The translations under genes were made by a program, and so were the position numbers. This document shows positions 1-7,287 of a stretch of 37,091 nt of DNA, piece after piece. This DNA comes from DATJSN01 sp035504095 (lineage in GTDB: Bacteria > Planctomycetota > Phycisphaerae > WQYP01), in the NCBI GenBank assembly GCA_035504095.1, contig DATJSN010000094.1, positions 1-37,091 of the forward strand, written 5' to 3'. The first letter of the stretch is position 1. Each line of letters opens with the position of its first letter. The notes below the pieces were generated by a model. That model made no database searches and was not told the DNA's origin. It was given only the letters and a program-made list of their open reading frames with translations.

Positions 1-128
1 TGCCTGCTGCTGGACAACGCCGGCAAAAGCAGTGCGATTAGTATTGCAATAACGGTAATCACCACGAGTAGTTCCACAAGGGAAAACCCGTTTTCATTAC
101 ATCCGGATATTTTGGTTTTGCCCTTCAA
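1..128 (-). CDS. Type IV pilin-like (pseudopilin) protein, N-terminal part only
   Basis: The reading frame enters the window at its left edge, so only the first 42 codons are visible. It opens with a short basic leader (MKGKTKISGCNENG) followed by FSLVELLVVITVIAILIALL. This is the class III prepilin signal: cleavage is expected after the glycine, giving a mature protein that starts with Phe and carries Glu at position 5 before a long hydrophobic helix. The helix continues LLPAL, a form common in the many planctomycete pseudopilins of the DUF1559 type. The start chosen is TTG at 126-128 because GGAG lies seven bases upstream. No ATG precedes the motif in frame; the upstream stop is about 16 codons further out. 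The C-terminal part, which would define the subfamily, is missing. Confidence 0.75.
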   Translation of the reverse strand, partial: MKGKTKISGCNENGFSLVELLVVITVIAILIALLLPALSSSR

Positions 129-551
129 ACCATCACTCCGCCTTATCGCTTTTCCCTCGAAAATGGCCGTATGATTATCTGCTCAGGCTTGTAGGCAGGT
201 TATGTTTACTCAAGCCCGGCCGCATGCGGTCATGACATGCTCTCTTTTTGTGCATCGGCTAATAGATGTCAGCCTATAAATTTTGATAAAAAATATTCAA
301 TAGTATTAGCAGCGGGCGGCGTATTTTATTTCTGGCGGTGATTTTTTCGGACGTTGTAATCTTATAGCAAGTGTGATTTCACAGGAAACTAGTTAAAGAA
401 AATTGTGCGGCATTTCGAAATGCGAATGCCTTTGCAGTGTGACATAACGAAGTAGCAGACCGGTGAACAGAAGACCACGGGAGGAAGTGTGATATGTACC
501 CGGCGTTAGTGTTTTGTTGCCTTAGTCTTATGTTTTCCTGATCCAACTATA
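129..551. other. Gene-poor interval between pseudopilin and tRNA-Ser(GGA)
   Basis: No convincing gene is visible here. The stretch is AT-rich between 270 and 400. It holds two short perfect palindromes (CCGCATGCGG near 222 and GCATTTCGAAATGC at 410-423) and a 15-codon hydrophobic open frame at 494-541 preceded by GGGAGG. None of these is enough for a gene call. The promoter of the pseudopilin gene should lie in the left part, but I could not fix convincing -35 and -10 boxes. Confidence 0.4.
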
Positions 552-572
552 TTTTTGGCTCTCGGCCAAAAA
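552..572 (-). terminator. Hairpin directly after tRNA-Ser(GGA)
   Basis: TTTTTGGC (552-559) and GCCAAAAA (565-572) form an eight-base-pair stem with a five-base loop. It starts immediately after the discriminator base of the tRNA and ends in a T run on the minus strand. This is consistent with an intrinsic terminator for the tRNA transcript. A very similar hairpin follows the second tRNA-Ser gene at 28031-28049. Confidence 0.6.
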
Positions 573-660
573 CGGAGAGAGTGGGATTCGAACCCACGGT
601 GGGGTTATCCCCCACACACGACTTCCAATCGTGCTCCTTAAGCCACTCGGACATCTCTCC
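573..660 (-). tRNA. tRNA-Ser (anticodon GGA)
   Basis: The minus strand folds into a class II tRNA of 88 bases. The acceptor stem is GGAGAGA paired with TCTCTCC and the discriminator base is G, as expected for serine. The anticodon arm reads ACGATTGGAAGTCGT with anticodon GGA, which reads UCC and UCU codons. The variable arm is long (GTGGGGGATAACCCCAC region), as in serine tRNAs, and the T arm contains GGTTCGAATCC. The 3' CCA is not encoded. A hairpin with a T run follows directly. Confidence 0.96.
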
Positions 661-687
661 AAAATATGGGCGATTACCGCCGTATGT

Positions 688-716
688 AGGCTACAGGTTG
701 CCCCCCAATGAGTCAA
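688..716 (-). promoter_or_regulatory. Candidate promoter of tRNA-Ser(GGA)
   Basis: On the minus strand TTGACT (711-716) is followed after 17 bases by TAGCCT (688-693), about 28 bases before the mature tRNA 5' end at 660. The -35 box is good and the -10 box is partial (T, A and final T agree with the consensus). The call rests on sequence and position only. Confidence 0.4.
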
Positions 717-796
717 TTTGAGGTAAACTCGGAGCACCTCTAACAATATAAGGCGGCTCCCAGCTTATGTTATTAGAGATTCTGAGAAAATTTTTT

Positions 797-1798
797 ATGC
801 GCGCATGGCTTTTGGAAAAAATTGGATCGATCGATAATTTGCATCTTGCCGATATTCCTCCGCCGGTTGCCGGAACCGATGAAGTGCTCCTGGATGTGAT
901 TTACGCGGGCCTGAATCCAGCCGACCGATATCTGGCTGAAGGGCAATATCCCGCTCGCCCGTCATTACCCCATGTACTCGGCCGCGACGCGGTCGGGAAA
1001 GTCAGCGCAACTGGACCGGGTGTAAAGCTATTTAAGCCCGGAGATTTGGCACTCATTATTCGTGGGCCGGTCGGCGTCGAACAGCAGGGAACGTTTGCTC
1101 AGCAGGTTGCAGTTCCTGTTTCATTTCTTACAGGCGTTCCTTCAGGTTGGAACTTACAACAGGTGGGTGGCGCCAGTCTGACCTATCTGACGGCTTACCA
1201 GGCGCTCACCCAATGGGGTGATCCGTCATCTTCCGTGGTGCTTGTGACCGGCGCCTCTGGAGGTGTTGGAGTCGCTGCTGTGCAATTGGCGGCGGCGCTG
1301 GACTGTACTGTGATTGCCTTGTCGCGCAGCAAAGAGAAACGAGAAAAACTTTTGCAGCTTGGCGCCCGCATGGCGATTGATCCTATGGACACGCAATGGC
1401 GGCGTCGCGTCCTTGACGGTCTGGATTCTCGCCGAGTGGATTTGGTTGTTGAGAATATTGGCGGACCGCTATTTTCTGAATTGCTCGACGTGATGGGAAT
1501 GTGGGGCAAAATCAGCGTGGTGGGGCGGCTTGCCGGTCCTGTGCCTCAGTTTAATACGGCGAGTCTATTTTTCCGTAGGTTGCGAATCGGCGGAGTGGCA
1601 GTCGGAACATATACCGCCGATGAAGCGCAAAACGCATTCAAGGCGGCTCTCTTGCTTCTTGCCAAAACCGGCGCCAAACCGGTCATCGATCGTGTGTTTG
1701 AGTTTAATGAGCTGCCTGCAGCTTTCGAACGTCTGGCTGCTGGTCCGATGGGTAAGGTGTTATTAAGAGTTGGTGCAGAAACGCAAGGTCAGTCCTGA
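797..1798 (+). CDS. Quinone-oxidoreductase-like zinc-independent alcohol dehydrogenase family protein
   Basis: This 333-residue protein belongs to the medium-chain dehydrogenase/reductase superfamily. It has an N-terminal GroES-like domain (about residues 1-120, with GLNPADRYLAEGQYP at 38-52) and a Rossmann domain with GASGGVGVAAVQLA at 152-165 for NAD(P)H binding. The cysteine ligands of the structural and catalytic zinc are absent, which points to the NADPH:quinone oxidoreductase branch. The substrate cannot be told. The open frame can be extended to an ATG at 767, but ATG 797 gives the usual family N-terminus (MRAWLLEKIG) and was chosen; neither has a strong ribosome-binding site. It converges on the mlaF-like gene, whose stop is 16 bases away, and seems to be a single-gene unit. 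Confidence 0.85.
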   Translation: MRAWLLEKIGSIDNLHLADIPPPVAGTDEVLLDVIYAGLNPADRYLAEGQYPARPSLPHVLGRDAVGKVSATGPGVKLFKPGDLALIIRGPVGVEQQGTFAQQVAVPVSFLTGVPSGWNLQQVGGASLTYLTAYQALTQWGDPSSSVVLVTGASGGVGVAAVQLAAALDCTVIALSRSKEKREKLLQLGARMAIDPMDTQWRRRVLDGLDSRRVDLVVENIGGPLFSELLDVMGMWGKISVVGRLAGPVPQFNTASLFFRRLRIGGVAVGTYTADEAQNAFKAALLLLAKTGAKPVIDRVFEFNELPAAFERLAAGPMGKVLLRVGAETQGQS

Positions 1799-1813
1799 AA
1801 TCGGAGTCTGATA

Positions 1814-2602
1814 TCAAAGTCGGCGCAACGCCTTAAGGTCTTCTTCATCCGCTTTGCCCTGAATGAACCGTTGAACGTGTTCTTCGGGACATTGGCGTAT
1901 TTGCTCGGCATTGCCGCGAAAAATAATTTGCCCGTTATAGAGCATGACAATCTGATCCGCTACTTTAAAAGCACTGGCCATGTCGTGAGTAACAACAATA
2001 CCCGTAACTTTCATTTCCTCCTGGAGTTTCAGAATCAGTTCATTGATCACGTCGGCACGAATGGGGTCCAGACCGGTTGTCGGTTCGTCATAAAGAATTA
2101 CTTCCGGATTCATGGAAATCGCACGCGCCAGCGCCACCCGTTTTCGCTGACCTCCGGAAAGGTCCCCTGGCATTTTTTTTTCTGATCCATCCATGCCTAC
2201 AACCGACAGTTTTTCATGTACGGTCTCGCGAATTTCTGATTCGGATTTTAATTTATGTAAGCGAAGTGGATAAGCGACGTTATCGCCGACATTCATAGAA
2301 TCAAACAAGGCACCTTGTTGAAATAAAAAACCAATTTGTTTACGGATCGGTTCAAATTGCTCTTCGGTAAGTTTGTCAACTTGCTGATCGTGGAACCAAA
2401 CACTGCCCGCATCGGGTTTGAGTAATCCGACGATATGTTTAAGAAGAACCGATTTACCGGTGCCGGATGGTCCGATCACCACACTCGTTTGATCCTCCGG
2501 TATGTCCAGGTTGAGTCCTTTGAGTACTACCAAGGGACCGAAACTTTTATATACATCCTGAAAACGGATAATCGGTCGTACAACATTTGAAGTGAGTTCC
2601 AT
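1814..2602 (-). CDS. mlaF: MlaF-like ABC transporter ATP-binding protein (lipid transport)
   Basis: This is a 262-residue cytoplasmic ATPase of the Mla/Ttg2A family, which powers phospholipid or hopanoid-type lipid transport between inner and outer membrane. Visible motifs are Walker A GPSGTGKS (44-51), the Q-loop FLFQQGALFDS (92-102), which is typical of MlaF, the signature LSGGQRKRVALARA (148-161), Walker B VILYDEPTTGLDP (168-180) and the H-loop VTHDMASA (204-211). Length matches the family. It lies 25 bases downstream of the mlaE-like permease on the same strand, so the two are surely co-transcribed. The MCE-domain partner MlaD is not next to them. Start ATG 2602 has only a weak ribosome-binding site. 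Confidence 0.9.
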   Translation of the reverse strand: MELTSNVVRPIIRFQDVYKSFGPLVVLKGLNLDIPEDQTSVVIGPSGTGKSVLLKHIVGLLKPDAGSVWFHDQQVDKLTEEQFEPIRKQIGFLFQQGALFDSMNVGDNVAYPLRLHKLKSESEIRETVHEKLSVVGMDGSEKKMPGDLSGGQRKRVALARAISMNPEVILYDEPTTGLDPIRADVINELILKLQEEMKVTGIVVTHDMASAFKVADQIVMLYNGQIIFRGNAEQIRQCPEEHVQRFIQGKADEEDLKALRRL

Positions 2603-2627
2603 GCTGATCAGTATGCCCTAATAAATG

Positions 2628-3485
2628 TTAAAGAATGCTTGGTTGATTAGGCCAGAACATGGTGTAAATGTTATTCAACATCACAGCAAGGGTAAAATTC
2701 GCCAGAAGGATTACGCAGAAACTTTCGACAAAACTTTCTGTACAGGCGCGTCCCACCCCTTGAGCACCGTTGCCACAATTAAATCCTTTATAACATGCAA
2801 TAGAACCGATCACGATGCCGAAGACAAAACTTTTAATCGATCCCACGGCAACCGTAAACATGTCGGTGCCCGTGAATGCATAGTGCCAGAAGGCGTAATT
2901 GCGTATGTGGTATACGCCTACGCAAATCATCCATCCGCCTAATATACCGATCAGATCACTGTATATGGTCAAAACGGGAGTCATAATCACACAGGCTAAC
3001 ACGCGCGGCGTCACCAGCGTACGGATCGGATCGGCGCCCATAGCTCTAAGCGCGTCAATTTGTTCCGTCACACGCATGGTTCCCAATTCGGCGGTCATAG
3101 CGCCGCCAACGCGCCCGGCCAGCATGACGGCGGTAAGAATGGGGCCAATCTGCTTAACTACGCTGATCATAATCACCGCGCCTAGCCGGTCGGCCAGCCC
3201 CGGGATCACGGCAAACTGAGAAAACGCTTCAATAGCCAGCACAGCTCCTATAAATCCTCCAGTGATCATCACAACTGGAATCGAAAGTGTGCCTGTCTCA
3301 TACATTTGTACCAGCATCTCACGGAGTGTGGTGCGACTCGGTCCACGAAATATCCAAAAGATGATTGCTCCAAAAAAGGCGCCAAAGTCACCTATAGCTT
3401 GCAGGCTGTTTGTGACCGTCTGTCCAATTGTGGCAAAAGGTTCCAGCAACCGACGAGAATATGGCGGTATCGAATTTGCGGACAT
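2628..3485 (-). CDS. mlaE: MlaE-like ABC transporter permease (lipid transport)
   Basis: This 285-residue integral membrane protein is of the MlaE/YrbE permease family, the inner-membrane channel subunit of MCE-type lipid transporters. It has five to six hydrophobic segments and the family's conserved cytoplasmic stretch GPILTAVMLAGRVGGAMTAE near residue 110-135, followed by LGTMRVTEQIDALRAMGADP, which contacts the ATPase. AAGGA ten bases before ATG 3485 supports the start. It heads a two-gene unit with the mlaF-like ATPase. I see no MCE-domain gene (mlaD) or soluble carrier gene next to it, so the remaining subunits must be elsewhere. Confidence 0.9.
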   Translation of the reverse strand: MSANSIPPYSRRLLEPFATIGQTVTNSLQAIGDFGAFFGAIIFWIFRGPSRTTLREMLVQMYETGTLSIPVVMITGGFIGAVLAIEAFSQFAVIPGLADRLGAVIMISVVKQIGPILTAVMLAGRVGGAMTAELGTMRVTEQIDALRAMGADPIRTLVTPRVLACVIMTPVLTIYSDLIGILGGWMICVGVYHIRNYAFWHYAFTGTDMFTVAVGSIKSFVFGIVIGSIACYKGFNCGNGAQGVGRACTESFVESFCVILLANFTLAVMLNNIYTMFWPNQPSIL

Positions 3486-3701
3486 TGGAACTTGTTCCTT
3501 AACCTGCTAAAACCACACTGAGACGTTTTGAGTTACAAACTCAAAAGCCGTCGACAAAGCGGGGATTATAACTTTATATCACAAAGAGCCATTGGTGATG
3601 CCTTGCTAAAAAAGCCGTTCATCAACCAGCGTATTGTATACGTACGGGGAGCTTTCCAACCAGGTGCCTAGAATCGAACTTTTGGAAATCGAGTGCGAGA
3701 T

Positions 3702-3914
3702 TTACAAATCGAAAGCGCGAAACAAATATAAACCGCAAAGTAATAATTGGCCTATAAGCAATAGAACAGCCATCGCTGCCGGAACGCCGGATGATTTCAT
3801 CATAGATATGGCTGGGAGAAGGAAAACCAGGATCACCGGCGCAATGCAAATAATCAGTGCCACACCAATAATTCGTGAATTTGACGCTTGATCCGGTTTA
3901 TTACGTTCGTTCAT
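3702..3914 (-). CDS. Small two-helix membrane protein of unknown function
   Basis: The 70-residue product has a hydrophilic N-terminus (MNERNKPDQASNSR), a hydrophobic helix around residues 15-37 (IIGVALIICIAPVILVFLLP) and a second around 47-66 (AAMAVLLLIGQLLLCGLYLF). No family is recognised. ATG 3914 was preferred to the longer open frame because GGGGA sits four to five bases upstream and because this start falls 16 bases after the stop of the DUF58 gene. The longer frame would lie inside that gene. It is the third gene of a moxR-DUF58-small membrane protein operon. Co-transcription suggests a link to the same membrane complex, which is an inference only. Confidence 0.65.
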   Translation of the reverse strand: MNERNKPDQASNSRIIGVALIICIAPVILVFLLPAISMMKSSGVPAAMAVLLLIGQLLLCGLYLFRAFDL

Positions 3915-3930
3915 GGTTCCCCGAAGTCTA

Positions 3931-5160
3931 TCATGCAGTCGGTGCTGTTTTGGAATTTTCCGTGGCAGGGACGAGATTATCAACCTTTGGTGATTCCTTA
4001 TTGGGAAAATAGACCCAGCGATCCGAATCTTTATCATCCATTGTTAAAAGCGTATAAGCACAGCCTACCGGTACCATGTCCAAATTGACTAACTCTTCGG
4101 TTAGTGCGATGACGATATACTCAGCTTTGTGGTTCTGACGTTCTGATGGTGAGTTGGTATGACTGCCTGTGGAGTGAGAACTAATACCACGTAAATCCAG
4201 CAGCGCCAACGCCTCGAGCAGAATTTGTCGCTGAGTTTTTCCCGAACTAACAACGTTGGGAATTTCACTTGATGACCCAGGTACGATTAAACCGACTGAA
4301 AAATGATCGAGTAATCCACGACAAATCCATGTGGCCGCCAATTCAATCGCCCGCTCACAAACTGCTGGTCCATCGGTGATATCCCGCCAGTGTCTTAGAT
4401 CCACGGCAATCACAATGGAAGGGGGGCTGTTGGAAGTCATTTCCTTGACTACCAGATCGCCTGTCCGGGCACTGCGCCTCCAATGTATGGCGCGGATGCT
4501 GTCGCCTGGAGTATAGTCGCGCAATCCAAAAAAATCGTCGGTGCCGCCGCGATTAAGCGTGCTGACCGTGCCGCTTGGAGAAAAAGTGCGCGACCGAGTC
4601 ATAAGCTCACGGCTTAATGTACCAATCCTGGGAAATACAATGATACGCTGGGGCTGAATAAAATGGATCGCACGGTTCATAAACCCAAATGGAAAAGAGC
4701 AGCAAACCCGCAATTCGCGAAGTTCCAGTACCCCACGGCGTCGAGCGACCAGATGGCTCATGATCAATGTTTGTTCGTCTGGGGCAACATATAAACAAAA
4801 TGCATCCGGTACGACTTTCAGATCCCCTGTGTGCCGCGCTTCGGTAATACGAACTGCACAAGACGGCCAAAATCGTTTACCGTTTCTAAGCTTGTAAAGA
4901 ACCTCTGAGGGCTGACCAGCGACATTATGATCAGGAACAGACCGTGTTACCTCGAGTTTTTTTAGCAGCAGTTTGCTCACAACAGCGGCGAAAATCCACC
5001 CTCCGACCACCACGCCCAATGCCCAAAAAAGAATATTCGTTTGGCTGTTGATTGCTGCAATCAAAACAAACAACGTGACGCAAACGAAAACGAATCCCAC
5101 GAAGGTAACTTCGAAGTAGGTGCGGCGTGATTCCGTCGCTGGAGGATGGTTTTTGCTCAT
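3931..5160 (-). CDS. DUF58 domain-containing membrane-anchored protein
   Basis: The 409-residue product carries two N-terminal membrane helices (about 15-36 and 43-62) and a soluble region with the DUF58 hallmark GTDDFFGLRDYTPGDSIRAI at 206-225, continuing HWRRSARTGDLVVKEM. A von Willebrand-A-like segment begins at PSIVIAVDLRHW (about 246). DUF58 proteins regularly pair with MoxR ATPases; such pairs are thought to act in assembly or maturation of envelope or enzyme complexes. The start is ATG 5160, where ATGA overlaps the moxR stop. This fits translational coupling and is clearly better than the longer frame starting at 5262. The next gene downstream is a small membrane protein. Confidence 0.9.
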   Translation of the reverse strand: MSKNHPPATESRRTYFEVTFVGFVFVCVTLFVLIAAINSQTNILFWALGVVVGGWIFAAVVSKLLLKKLEVTRSVPDHNVAGQPSEVLYKLRNGKRFWPSCAVRITEARHTGDLKVVPDAFCLYVAPDEQTLIMSHLVARRRGVLELRELRVCCSFPFGFMNRAIHFIQPQRIIVFPRIGTLSRELMTRSRTFSPSGTVSTLNRGGTDDFFGLRDYTPGDSIRAIHWRRSARTGDLVVKEMTSNSPPSIVIAVDLRHWRDITDGPAVCERAIELAATWICRGLLDHFSVGLIVPGSSSEIPNVVSSGKTQRQILLEALALLDLRGISSHSTGSHTNSPSERQNHKAEYIVIALTEELVNLDMVPVGCAYTLLTMDDKDSDRWVYFPNKESPKVDNLVPATENSKTAPTA

Positions 5161-6083
5161 ACCGGACATGGTACGGCCTGAAGGATTTCCTGCATGATGC
5201 GTACAGCTGTGCTGATGTCCCCATTGGACATGTAGCTCCGCGTGATGATGCGATGAGCGCATACTGGCACAACCATTTCCTTAATGTCGTCCGGCGTAAC
5301 ATAGTCGCGCTGGTTAACCAGCGCCAGCGCCTGGACTGCCTGCATCACGGCCAAAGATCCGCGCGGCGATATACCCGTATGCAGCATTTCATGTTTGCGC
5401 GATGCGGCGACAATGTCCATCACGTATTCCAGCAGCAATTGATCGATTTTCACCTGTGCGGCTTGGCCTTGAAGCGCACGGATTTCTTCCGATGAAAGCA
5501 CCGGTTCGAGATTGTCCAAAGGAACACGTCCAGGCTGTTCCCGAAGAATAGCAATTTCCCGATCACGTTCCGGATAGCCGAGTTGGACGCGCAAAAGGAA
5601 ACGATCGAGTTGATTTTCCGGCAGAAAGTAAGTCCCTTCAAACTCGAATGGATTTTGCGTGGCTACTACCATGAATGGCCGAGGCAACGGCAAGGTTTGC
5701 CCGTCCACCGATACAGAGCCGTCGTTCATCGCTTCCAACAGGCTGCTTTGTGTACGCGGCGTAGTACGATTGATTTCATCCGCCAGGACGATATTGGCGA
5801 AGACGGGGCCTGGTTTAAAATCAAAGGACTGCTTTTCCTGGTTGTAAACCGATACGCCCACGATGTCGCTGGGCAAAAGGTCCGGAGTCAGTTGAATTCT
5901 GCTAAACTGACAGTTAATGCTCTTAGCCAGCGCCCGAGCAAGCACGGTTTTTCCGACACCAGGAACATCTTCGATCAAAACGTGTCCACGAGCTAATAGA
6001 CCTACCAACAAATGTATAACCGCTTCTTCCCTGCCGAAGAATACTGATTTAATGTTTCGCTGCAATTTTTCGAGTGAATTCAT
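5157..6083 (-). CDS. MoxR family AAA+ ATPase
   Basis: This 308-residue AAA+ ATPase is of the MoxR family, usually a chaperone-like partner of VWA or DUF58 proteins. It shows Walker A DVPGVGKT (39-46), Walker B NIVLADEIN (97-105), sensor 1 VATQNPFEFEGTYFLPENQLDRF (140-162) and the C-terminal lid domain with SPRGSLAVMQAVQALALV. Length is normal for the family. The gene heads an operon: its stop overlaps the start of the DUF58 gene in ATGA. The ribosome-binding site before ATG 6083 is weak. The substrate of the system cannot be read from the sequence. Confidence 0.92.
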   Translation of the reverse strand: MNSLEKLQRNIKSVFFGREEAVIHLLVGLLARGHVLIEDVPGVGKTVLARALAKSINCQFSRIQLTPDLLPSDIVGVSVYNQEKQSFDFKPGPVFANIVLADEINRTTPRTQSSLLEAMNDGSVSVDGQTLPLPRPFMVVATQNPFEFEGTYFLPENQLDRFLLRVQLGYPERDREIAILREQPGRVPLDNLEPVLSSEEIRALQGQAAQVKIDQLLLEYVMDIVAASRKHEMLHTGISPRGSLAVMQAVQALALVNQRDYVTPDDIKEMVVPVCAHRIITRSYMSNGDISTAVRIMQEILQAVPCPV

Positions 6084-6538
6084 GGATGCTCAATCATTTA
6101 TGATCAGCGGAAATGGGTCATATCCGCTGATCAATCAAAATTCCATCTAACTGGATATACGCCTGAAAACTCCTTAGGACTCATTTTTATTAGCACCAAT
6201 ATATTTTTATGTCCGGTACCTGGAAACCAAATATCCGAGAATATTATCGGCATTTGCCCCTTATTTAGTCACATGAAACCTTGACCACCGGTGTTCCACA
6301 AAAGCGTTGTTTCTGTTTTCTCTCTTATTTTTCCATCCGGTCGGGCCGAAATCACTCGGGCTCGGAACTAAATTTTGGCTTCGGTTTTGGTAAGTGTGAG
6401 TTAGTTGTTTTTTTGATAGGCACCATCTTGCTTTTAGGTCTTACAGCACAAAGTATATTACGAACTTTTGGGCGCAAACTGTCTGTGATGAGGCATCTCT
6501 CTTAAAACAGTTTGTGATTATCAGGCAACCTTGTCGTG
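6084..6538. other. Gene-poor interval between moxR and the small lipoprotein gene
   Basis: This 455-base interval has no convincing gene on either strand. A 74-codon open frame on the plus strand (6281-6505) has one hydrophobic stretch but no ribosome-binding site, no recognisable family and an odd composition. I do not call it. The promoter of moxR is expected at the left side; no clear boxes were found. Confidence 0.4.
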
Positions 6539-6769
6539 TCAACGCAAGGGAACCGGATAGACCGAAAGTTGAAGCGGTGAGTTAAGAAGCAATAAGTTTT
6601 CGGCATCATCTCCGATCTGATACCAGTTAGTTGCCATAGTATGTTGCACCGTAACAGCATTTTGTTCAGGGGTTTGCCCGAGAGTCTGACATCCAGCCAA
6701 CATCGGCAATATCATCGCTGTGCCTGCTGTTAGAGCAAACTTCCAATGCTGAACCGCAAACCGCTTCAT
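6539..6769 (-). CDS. Small lipoprotein of unknown function
   Basis: The 76-residue product starts with a basic n-region (MKRFAVQHWK), a hydrophobic core (FALTAGTAMILPM) and the lipobox LAGC at 24-27. It is therefore expected to be cleaved by signal peptidase II and lipidated on Cys27. The mature part is only about 50 residues and has no recognisable domain (QTLGQTPEQNAVTVQHTMA). AGGAGG six bases before ATG 6769 is one of the best ribosome-binding sites in the window, and it is the main reason to accept so short a gene. It stands alone on its strand between moxR and the structured region at 6903-7180. Confidence 0.75.
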   Translation of the reverse strand: MKRFAVQHWKFALTAGTAMILPMLAGCQTLGQTPEQNAVTVQHTMATNWYQIGDDAENLLLLNSPLQLSVYPVPLR

Positions 6770-6902
6770 ATAGCCTCCTGATACAAGACATCCGCCTCAT
6801 GGCCATACCATGGGGTATTTATCAGCCGTTGAAGCACCTGTCAATTAGGTACTATATCACCATATCACTCATTAGTCGTCAAGAAAAAATGAAAAGTTTT
6901 AA

Positions 6903-7180
6903 GGGTCTCTAACAAAACAAGGCGGGGCGGCGATGCCGAGAATTTTGGTCCCAGACAAGGAGCTTCGACGATGCAAGTATTAAGATACAATACAGTGAGG
7001 ATAAGCGACGCCGTATCGGGTCGAGAGGCACCGCATCCCGAAGGGTTGGGCCCCGCTAATAACCCATCTGTGGCATTGTCAGCCCTCGCTGTATCATCTT
7101 TCAGATATGGCTTTGGGCCTCCCCCGCCTTGCATCTGGCCATTTGCGGCCAAACACGGCTCCCGGCTTAGTTAGAGACCC
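6903..7180 (+). ncRNA. Possible structured RNA (nested inverted repeats), unassigned
   Basis: This 278-base block is closed by a perfect 11-bp inverted repeat, GGGTCTCTAAC (6903-6913) with GTTAGAGACCC (7170-7180). Nested inside are a perfect 10-bp helix, CAAGGCGGGG (6918-6927) with CCCCGCCTTG (7122-7131), and an 11-bp helix, ATACAGTGAGG (6990-7000) with CCTCGCTGTAT (7084-7094). The last contains one G-U pair that would be an A-C mismatch in the minus-strand RNA, which favours plus-strand transcription. Local hairpins are at 6928-6938, 7016-7041, 7043-7065 and 7136-7151. It does not show RNase P, tmRNA, SRP or 6S signatures that I know. No U-run follows on the plus strand. A non-autonomous mobile element with terminal repeats is the alternative, but no target duplication is visible. 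Confidence 0.4.
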
Positions 7181-7192
7181 TGAACCGGCCGA

Positions 7193-7221
7193 TTGACAAT
7201 TCGTACCCAAATATGTAGGAA
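7193..7221 (+). promoter_or_regulatory. Candidate promoter of the Gld-like operon
   Basis: A perfect -35 box TTGACA (7193-7198) is followed after 17 bases by TAGGAA (7216-7221), which matches the -10 consensus at only three positions. It lies about 65 bases before the first gene of the operon, so the position is right but the -10 is poor. Confidence 0.35.
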
Positions 7222-7287
7222 AAATAGTTCCGTAGCCATTCCCTGGTTCAAGTGGCTCGGTAAAAATAAGCTTTTGGAGCATAACTC

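Noticed and set aside
528..746. 72-codon open frame on the minus strand over tRNA-Ser(GGA)
   Set aside because: It covers the whole tRNA gene; the translated tRNA gives the well-known false 'RCPSGLRSTIGSRVWGIT' type peptide.
6281..6505. 74-codon open frame in the gap after moxR
   Set aside because: It has no ribosome-binding site, no recognisable family and no conserved context; the interval is long enough for one such frame by chance.
6865..7152. Open frames on both strands (6865-7152 minus, 6971-7174 plus) in the structured region
   Set aside because: They have no ribosome-binding sites and unusual composition, and the nested inverted repeats explain the sequence better.
6903..7180. RNase P RNA, tmRNA, SRP RNA or 6S RNA at the nested repeats
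   Set aside because: I looked for the GAGGAAAGUCC block of RNase P, the tRNA-like ends of tmRNA, the SRP core loop and a long rod with a central bubble (6S); none is present.
6903..7180. MITE or insertion-sequence remnant at the nested repeats
   Set aside because: The terminal repeats fit, but no target-site duplication is visible at the two ends and no second copy occurs in the window. It is kept as an alternative only.
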